Below, in pieces: positions 16,964 to 21,175 of a DNA stretch of 21,175 bases. The stretch's first letter is position 1; the number at the start of each line of letters is the position of its first letter. The translations under genes were made by a program, and so were the position numbers. Source of the DNA: a virus; the IMG/VR virus record IMGVR_UViG_3300025168_000819, positions 1-21,175 of that record. One strand, 5' to 3'. Below the pieces are notes generated by a model. That model did not search any database. It was not told where the DNA came from and saw only the letters and a program-made list of their open reading frames with translations.

Positions 16964-18646
16964 TTACGCTTGACCAGCCATAGCCTGTTGCATCTGCTCC
17001 ATCATCTCAGGGTTCTGAGCCATTTGATCGCTCATACCTTTAGCCATTGCTGGAGTTGCACCTTTAACAACATCACCCATCATTTGAGCTTGTTGTTGTT
17101 CCTGCATTTCTGCTTTTTGGGCTTGCTGTGCTTCAGCTTGCTCTTGTTGAATCTGTTCATCTGTCTTAATTAAACCACCTGTGTCAATACCAAGAGATGC
17201 ACCTAACCTATCCATGTAGTCATCAATGTTTAGTTTCTGTGCAATTACTTCTGGCCCCAAAGGAGCTAGATATTCTAGGAATTGTGATAGTTTGTTAAGA
17301 TCTTGACCCCGACCTAGTGCTTCCATACCTGTGACAATCTTCGGTTTCACTTTGTCTTTTGGAAACTTAGGCATCTTCTTACTCTTAACCATTTTCTGAA
17401 GAAGAAGATTAATTAGCGGTAACTGAAATTCTTGAGATAGAACAGAATAGACACCGCCTAGAGTACTCTCTAGTTCTTGTGCCATGAAGCGTACTTCTTC
17501 TGCTGTTACTCTCTCAGCATCTCGTTGAACAGAAGAGTTAAGTAGAAAAGCCGCAGCTAATCTTTCTTCTATTTTTCCTGCTGTCTCTTGTGCAACTCTG
17601 AAATCTCCAGATTTTTGCACTTGGAGAGTTGATACATCTTGTGCATCACCTTGTATTATTGCACCACTTGGTGCTTCAGCTACAGACCTTATCCTAGTGG
17701 TTCCGTTAGGTCTAACTAAGAACAGGACTTTAGAGGCAGCCGCAGATCCCTCTACTATAGCCATAGTAAGTGCTTCAAGTGACTTCAGGTCACCTAAGTA
17801 CTCTTCTACTAAACCTCTTCCATAGGATTCCCCATCTACTCTACTAAATCTTAGGGGTATAAAAGGGTTCTTATCTATTGGGTACTTACCAAAAGAATCT
17901 GGAATGGTTGTAGTACCTAATTCTTGGTGTACATGCCAGTACTTACCTTTGTTACAAACATAAGTAAATAGCTCATAGGGCTTGTCAGGAGACTCAGGGG
18001 AAAGCTCCTGTGGTGAAGGAAGCCCTAGAGCTACTCTTGCTTTCTCTGGTATAGTTTTTGCATCCAGAGATTCTTTAGTTATTAAGTATAGTAAGTTACC
18101 CATTGGATCACGTTTACACACGTATCTATCAAGGTGGAACACTCTCATACCTGTTTCATCTTCTGGTAAATAAATTAAACAGTTACCAGTTGTGATTAGA
18201 TGCTTCAAGGCTTCAAACACAGGTACTCTGTAGGCGTGTGATTCTATCTCGTTCATCGCAGAGCGTTCAATCTTAGCTAAACCTTCTTCAACTGCACCCC
18301 TTTGTTCTGCACCTGTTAGTTCTTGTAGATCGAAATCATCTATAGTAAGTCTAAAGAAAGGTGAGTTAGGTGGTAACAATGTAAGCAATAATTTACTTGC
18401 TAAGTGGTTCACTCCACGTGCACCAATACCTTGGTAGGGAGTTTTAAAGGTTGTTGACCAGTTCGCACCTGAGTCTTTTAATAAGGAAGGGATTGTTACT
18501 TTAGCACACTCTCTAGCTCTATTAAGGTATGACTCTCTCTCACTGAAGGCTTGCTCATACATACTTTTGAGCATACCCTTCTCAGCATATGTGTCATCTT
18601 GTGTATCGTCTACCATGTTTCTCGGTTGGGCTAGGGATTTAGGCAT
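16964..18646 (-). CDS. Portal protein (head-tail connector, gp8-like)
   Basis: A 560-residue homologue of T7 gp8 (536 residues), the dodecameric ring through which DNA is packaged and ejected and on which the tail is built. The signatures YQGIGARGVNHLASKL (71-86) and LPPNSPFFRL (91-100) are diagnostic; FIPLRFSRVDGESYGRGLVE and TAEEVRFMAQELESTLGGVYS continue the family pattern. The C-terminal ~70 residues are Gln/Met-rich (EQIQQEQAEAQQAQ, then NPEMMEQMQQAMAG) and probably form a flexible or coiled tail. It starts after a three-base gap from the upstream stop with AGGAG eleven bases before the ATG. A second Met at residue 11 is possible, but the first fits the family length better. Confidence 0.97.
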   Translation of the reverse strand: MPKSLAQPRNMVDDTQDDTYAEKGMLKSMYEQAFSERESYLNRARECAKVTIPSLLKDSGANWSTTFKTPYQGIGARGVNHLASKLLLTLLPPNSPFFRLTIDDFDLQELTGAEQRGAVEEGLAKIERSAMNEIESHAYRVPVFEALKHLITTGNCLIYLPEDETGMRVFHLDRYVCKRDPMGNLLYLITKESLDAKTIPEKARVALGLPSPQELSPESPDKPYELFTYVCNKGKYWHVHQELGTTTIPDSFGKYPIDKNPFIPLRFSRVDGESYGRGLVEEYLGDLKSLEALTMAIVEGSAAASKVLFLVRPNGTTRIRSVAEAPSGAIIQGDAQDVSTLQVQKSGDFRVAQETAGKIEERLAAAFLLNSSVQRDAERVTAEEVRFMAQELESTLGGVYSVLSQEFQLPLINLLLQKMVKSKKMPKFPKDKVKPKIVTGMEALGRGQDLNKLSQFLEYLAPLGPEVIAQKLNIDDYMDRLGASLGIDTGGLIKTDEQIQQEQAEAQQAQKAEMQEQQQAQMMGDVVKGATPAMAKGMSDQMAQNPEMMEQMQQAMAGQA

Positions 18647-18649
18647 TTA

Positions 18650-19237
18650 CTACTGTGCTCCTACTTTTCTGAGTGCTCGTTTACCTTTAGCACCCATCTT
18701 AGCTTTTTTACCTTTTGCTGCCTCAGCTTGTTTCATAGATACCTTGCTACCACCTCCCCCAACTTTTTCACTTCCTCCGGGTGTAGCACTAGATCCCGGT
18801 GTATCTTCACTACCCGGTTCATCTGATTTATGAAGACCAAGTTTCTGCATACCCCCTTTAAATTGGTCTGCGGCTGTATGGGCAAACGCTTTACCAGCAT
18901 CAGCCGCTGTTGCAAGATTGGTCTTTGTAGCATCTGCGGCATCATGCATAGCTTCTTTACCAGCATCAGTAGCAGTTTCAATATTGGTCTTTGTAGCATC
19001 TGCGGCATCATGCATAGCTTCTTTACCAGCATCAGTAGCAGTTTCAATATTAGTCTTTGCAGCGTCTGCGGCATCACTACCAGTTTTCTTAGCCTTGTCG
19101 ATAACTTTTCCTCCAAAGGATGCTAATCCACCTCCACCACTTCCACCTCCAAAGCATAGGTTCCTATTTGTATGATCAAAGTTGAACCTATGTTCCTCGG
19201 CTCGTAGGTCATCTAGTATCTTAATGTAATCTTTCAT
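18650..19237 (-). CDS. Small Gly/Lys-rich protein with LEA-like 22-residue repeats
   Basis: A 195-residue protein that I do not recognise as a named family. Layout: a short helix (1-25), CFGGGSGGGG (28-37), three tandem 22-residue repeats at 55-120, a Pro/Gly/Ser linker (about 138-165), and a very basic C-terminus (GKKAKMGAKGKRALRKVGAQ, 176-195). Each repeat is two 11-mers of the form xAxDAxKxx(I/M/L)x, which would make an amphipathic helix of the LEA group 3 or synuclein type. Position just before the portal, the Gly-rich N-terminal patch and the basic tail recall T7 gp6.7 and gp7.3, small virion proteins of tail and ejectosome, but alignment is not convincing. Good ribosome site (AAGGG six bases before ATG), nine bases after the preceding stop. 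Confidence 0.75.
   Translation of the reverse strand: MKDYIKILDDLRAEEHRFNFDHTNRNLCFGGGSGGGGLASFGGKVIDKAKKTGSDAADAAKTNIETATDAGKEAMHDAADATKTNIETATDAGKEAMHDAADATKTNLATAADAGKAFAHTAADQFKGGMQKLGLHKSDEPGSEDTPGSSATPGGSEKVGGGGSKVSMKQAEAAKGKKAKMGAKGKRALRKVGAQ
18878..19075 (-). repeat. Three tandem 66-bp repeats
   Basis: 198 bases hold exactly three in-frame 66-base units encoding residues 55-120 of the LEA-like protein. The stretch 18921-18986 and its next copy 18987-19052 are nearly identical in DNA, differing at the final base, while the portion nearest the 3' end of the gene is more diverged. This implies a recent internal duplication on top of an older one. Confidence 0.92.
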
Positions 19238-19246
19238 AGTTACCCT

Positions 19247-19612
19247 TTACTTCTTTTTAGCATATAAGGACGCTTTACCGCCAGTTTTCTTTGATTTATC
19301 TTTACTGAGATCAGCTTTCTTACCTGTTCCCTTAGATGAAGCTGTTGATTTGTTAGAGTAGTTAGCACTTGCAGAGCCATCACTACCGCCACCGCTATCA
19401 TTACCACCACCCATAAGACCCATAGCTTGTAATCCTTTTGTAGTCTCTCTACCAACAGCACCCACTGTATTATCTAGTGAACCTTCTAAATTTTTCTCTG
19501 CTGTTTTAGCTAACTCGTTAGTCTGTCTCTCTGTGTGCTCTTGTAGTCTACCTAACTTAGCACTAGTATATCTGTTAGCACTACCAAAAGCATCGGCTGT
19601 TGATCCTCCCAT
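19247..19612 (-). CDS. Hypothetical Gly/Ser/Lys-rich small protein
   Basis: A 121-residue protein of unknown family. Residues 1-65 are likely helical (NRYTSAKLGRLQEHTERQ, then ELAKTAEKNLEGSLDNTVGA); residues 70-90 are Gly/Ser/Asn-rich (LMGGGNDSGGGSDGSASAN); the C-terminus is Lys-rich (KKTGGKASLYAKKK). The helix-glycine-basic plan is shared with the neighbours at 18650-19237 and 20016-20267 and with T7 gp7.3, which ends in a GGKKSLSVARS-type tail; a small tail or ejected protein is a reasonable inference only. It starts one base after the previous stop with AAGGA six bases before the ATG; translation is probably coupled. Confidence 0.72.
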   Translation of the reverse strand: MGGSTADAFGSANRYTSAKLGRLQEHTERQTNELAKTAEKNLEGSLDNTVGAVGRETTKGLQAMGLMGGGNDSGGGSDGSASANYSNKSTASSKGTGKKADLSKDKSKKTGGKASLYAKKK

Positions 19613-19613
19613 T

Positions 19614-19994
19614 TTAGTTCCTTATAAATAATGTCCAATCATCATTACCATCTCCCTTGTAAAGCTCAAGACCTCCTCCAACTCTACTAGTTAAAGTCTT
19701 ATAGTAAGATGACTTAGGATGACATGGTATAACATAAGACTCATGATTCTCTTGATTCATTAGTGTATCAAGAGACTGAAATATTGTAACTGAATCTCTG
19801 TTGGTTACTTTAGTTGAGTGCATCCACCAGTAAACTGTTGGTGAAACTGTGGAGAAAGAACCAACTATTTCTCCCTCTTTTATTACAACATGGGTGGGAT
19901 AGAGGGGTTGTCTATTATCTGCTAGTCCCGCACTCATTACTGAATCTAACAACTCCTTTGAGTTGATAGGGTAAATTTGTAAATCTGTTATCAT
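19614..19994 (-). CDS. Hypothetical protein, probable GNAT-type fold
   Basis: A 126-residue protein. Its strand-helix plan parallels the gp13-like protein at 9856-10323: THVVIKEGEIVGSFS (34-48) against YTLFLNMDIVGIFGV, VYWWMHSTKVT (54-64) against VVWLMGSDNLT, then a helix, SYVIPCHPKSSYYKTL against NYVDERNTTTSKWL, and a final strand WTLFIRN against FNLFLKE. I infer a degenerate GNAT fold, possibly a distant paralogue. No acetyl-CoA loop motif is visible. Unlike almost all genes here it has no Shine-Dalgarno sequence before its ATG (the upstream bases are ACACACACGTT); a later Met at residue 20 has AAGGAG but too far away. It is 21 bases after the previous stop. Confidence 0.7.
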   Translation of the reverse strand: MITDLQIYPINSKELLDSVMSAGLADNRQPLYPTHVVIKEGEIVGSFSTVSPTVYWWMHSTKVTNRDSVTIFQSLDTLMNQENHESYVIPCHPKSSYYKTLTSRVGGGLELYKGDGNDDWTLFIRN

Positions 19995-20015
19995 AACGTG
20001 TGTGTTTGTTAAAGG

Positions 20016-20267
20016 TTACTTGTTACCCGCTTTCTTCTGTGTATGTCCTGATAAACCTCCTCCTTTATACTTTGAGTGGGATGTGCTTTTACCTTTAGAT
20101 CCTTTGACTCTATACTTCCTATGTTTACCTGTACTAGTCTCTTGCCCAACCTTTTTTGGAGCCGCTAGTTCCAATTCTGCTTGTGATATTTCTGGTCTGT
20201 CTACTTCAGCAGGTGGTGGAATAGGGGGTGGCATTTTAGGTATTGGCGGTGATGTTCTCCCACCCAT
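20016..20267 (-). CDS. Hypothetical Pro-rich/basic small protein
   Basis: An 83-residue protein of unknown family: a Pro-rich N-terminus (MGGRTSPPIPKMPPPIPPPA), a short acidic helix (EISQAELELAAP) and a Gly/Lys/Ser/His-rich basic C-terminus (KHRKYRVKGSKGKSTSHS, then GGGLSGHTQKKAGNK). I chose the ATG at 20267 because GAGG lies six bases before it; upstream in-frame starts (ATG at 20273, TTG at 20303) are worse placed. It overlaps the end of the preceding gene by 32 bases. Similar MGG/Pro-rich small proteins occur before portal genes in marine T7-like phages, as far as I recall; a small tail or virion protein is likely but unproven. Confidence 0.68.
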   Translation of the reverse strand: MGGRTSPPIPKMPPPIPPPAEVDRPEISQAELELAAPKKVGQETSTGKHRKYRVKGSKGKSTSHSKYKGGGLSGHTQKKAGNK

Positions 20268-20424
20268 TATCATCCTCGTATAGTTGTTTAAGCCGTTCAA
20301 CAACAGACTGTTGACCTTGTAGAAAGCACAGTTCTGCTTGTGAAGTATCTTTAGGAGGTAACTTATTAGGAAACATCCTATCTAGATACGAAAGTAAATC
20401 TTTGGTAACTAAGTTATAGTCCAT
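20236..20424 (-). CDS. Small conserved-looking protein of unknown function
   Basis: A 62-residue protein (MDYNLVTKDLLSYLDRMFPN at the start, then QAELCFLQGQQSVVERLKQL). It is predicted helical, soluble, and without metal or catalytic motifs. It is the first gene after the ribonucleotide reductase, 17 bases from its stop, and its ATG lies inside the element at 20405-20433, which recurs before the tail fibre. Its ribosome site is poor (GTGGA five bases before ATG). The pattern YLDRxFP...GQ..V looks like a small conserved protein of marine T7-like phages, but I cannot name it. Confidence 0.68.
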   Translation of the reverse strand: MDYNLVTKDLLSYLDRMFPNKLPPKDTSQAELCFLQGQQSVVERLKQLYEDDNGWENITANT

Positions 20425-20433
20425 AAATGTCCA
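20405..20433 (-). promoter_or_regulatory. Candidate phage promoter/control element before virion genes
   Basis: TGGACATTTATGGA, then CTATAACTTAGTTAC, closely matches the element at 1231-1258 (13 of the first 14 bases identical, then a one-base gap and a shared AACTTA). It starts in the gap after the ribonucleotide reductase and extends over the first codons of the 62-residue gene. T7 places promoter phi6.5 at the matching boundary between DNA-metabolism and virion genes. If it is a promoter, the first fully covered gene would be the one at 20267. Confidence 0.4.
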
Positions 20434-20441
20434 CTTTTGTA

Positions 20442-21175
20442 TTAAAGTTCACAGCCACCAGCAGTACACGCTAACTCTTGTGAGCCAGAAGTACTATCAA
20501 GTGTCTCATATTTAAGGAGATTCTTCCAATCAATCTCTGGCATACGTTTACTTAGTGTGTCAAATTCTTGTTTTGTACACTCTGTGTATGGTGCTTGCTT
20601 ATACACATAGTCAGAGTAAGGAAGGAATGATACTCCAGATATGTCATCAAAGTTGTCGAATACATAAGAACCGACAGTAAGCCACTCATCTTCCTTTACA
20701 GAAATTGTCTGACTAACTTTATGTTCAGCCCAAAACTTAGAATAAATACCATGAAGTTCTAGTTGACCAATAGCAGAGAGATCTTTTCTAGTTAGAGAAT
20801 ACTTAGGGGATCTCATGGGGAATGAAAAGACCATCACATTACTCGGATTAGTTGTGTCCGGTTCGTGAGGTACTCCACTATCAATCAAAAGATTACACAG
20901 GGGATCTTTTACATCAGATCTAATTGTTCTAATGTAATAAGGACTGTGTCGTGTGTGGATTCCTGAAGCTGAATCAACAAGTTGACTAACAGTTCCAGAA
21001 GGTTTAACACAAGTTATACTAGCAGATGGATTAATACCTAGTTCACCCGCTAGTTCTTGGTTAGTCTTTACAGCTTTTTCTTTAAGCTTAGTAAGTAGGT
21101 CAGGTAAGTTCTCACCACTTGATCCATTAGTAAGTGGGCAATCCATTATACCTGTGAGTGAGACACCAAGTAGTC
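20442..21175 (-). CDS. nrdJ: Class II (B12-dependent) ribonucleotide reductase, C-terminal part
   Basis: The visible 243 codons run off the right edge (the frame continues above the first internal ATG at 21146 as LLGVSLTGIMDCPLTN). Matches to adenosylcobalamin-dependent ribonucleoside triphosphate reductase are strong: ITCVKPSGTVSQLVDSASGI followed by HSPYYIRTIR. The C-terminus ends CTAGGCEL, a Cys-X4-Cys pair with the spacing of the redox-active C-terminal cysteines of the Lactobacillus enzyme. The enzyme makes deoxynucleotides for phage DNA synthesis using host cobalamin. The active-site thiyl cysteine and cobalamin-binding parts lie outside the window. Marine T7-like phages commonly carry this gene just before the virion block. 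Confidence 0.93.
   Translation of the reverse strand, partial: LLGVSLTGIMDCPLTNGSSGENLPDLLTKLKEKAVKTNQELAGELGINPSASITCVKPSGTVSQLVDSASGIHTRHSPYYIRTIRSDVKDPLCNLLIDSGVPHEPDTTNPSNVMVFSFPMRSPKYSLTRKDLSAIGQLELHGIYSKFWAEHKVSQTISVKEDEWLTVGSYVFDNFDDISGVSFLPYSDYVYKQAPYTECTKQEFDTLSKRMPEIDWKNLLKYETLDSTSGSQELACTAGGCEL

Noticed and set aside
18878-19075. CRISPR array
   Set aside because: The repeats are directly adjacent, in frame, and without unique spacers; they encode protein repeats.
18733-19116. A 127-codon minus-strand frame overlapping the LEA-like gene, with its own periodic Leu/Met-rich repeats
   Set aside because: It is the shifted frame of the same 66-bp DNA repeats; repeats in one frame force repeats in the others. 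The LEA-like frame has the good ribosome site and fits between its neighbours.
18918-19175. Plus-strand open frames with Ala/Ser-rich repeats opposite the LEA-like gene
   Set aside because: Antisense shadow of the 66-bp repeats; no ribosome site, and every other gene is on the minus strand.
20041-20283. Plus-strand Pro/Gly-rich open frame opposite the 83-residue gene
   Set aside because: Antisense shadow; the minus-strand gene has GAGG at correct spacing and fits the gene order.

Overview
The window is the left-reading late half of a lytic, T7-like podovirus genome (autographivirus type). Every supported gene lies on the minus strand, so transcription runs from position 21175 towards position 1. 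Genes are packed with overlaps of a few bases or very short gaps, and no stretch over 300 bases lacks a gene. The DNA is AT-rich. Gene order, T7-type structural proteins and a ribonucleotide reductase directly upstream of the virion genes resemble marine T7-like phages (cyanopodoviruses and SAR11 pelagiphages). The host cannot be named from this sequence. No photosystem or high-light genes lie between the reductase and the portal, which mildly argues against a typical photosynthesis-gene-carrying cyanophage.

Right end (21175 to 18650): the C-terminal part of a B12-dependent class II ribonucleotide reductase ends the nucleotide-metabolism block. Five small genes follow: a 62-residue conserved-looking protein, a Pro/Gly/Lys-rich 83-residue protein, a 126-residue protein that looks like a GNAT fold, and two Gly/Lys-rich proteins. 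One of the last two carries three tandem 22-residue amphipathic (LEA-like) repeats. Their place matches the T7 gp6.7/gp7.3 small virion and tail proteins, but homology is not proven.

Head genes (18646 to 14752): portal, scaffold and major capsid protein, then a textbook intrinsic terminator directly after the capsid gene, the position of T7 T-phi. Tail genes (14687 to 10323): tail tubular protein A and an enlarged tail tubular protein B (1248 residues, against about 794 in T7) with extra beta-rich modules. Internal core (10323 to 1259): a gp13-like GNAT-fold protein, a gp14-like protein, two proteins that together seem to cover the gp15 role, and a 1405-residue gp16-like protein without a visible lysozyme domain. 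Left end (1219 to 1): the N-terminal 406 residues of the tail fibre, running off the window inside a repeat region.

Together these genes build the capsid (portal, scaffold, capsid), the short tail (A, B, fibre) and the ejectosome that carries DNA through the cell envelope (gp13- to gp16-like). The least explained items are a near-repeat of about 28 bases found only just before the first small gene and just before the tail fibre (candidate phage promoter or control element, at the places of T7 phi6.5 and phi17), the LEA-like protein, the apparent gp15 split and the two GNAT-like virion-region proteins.
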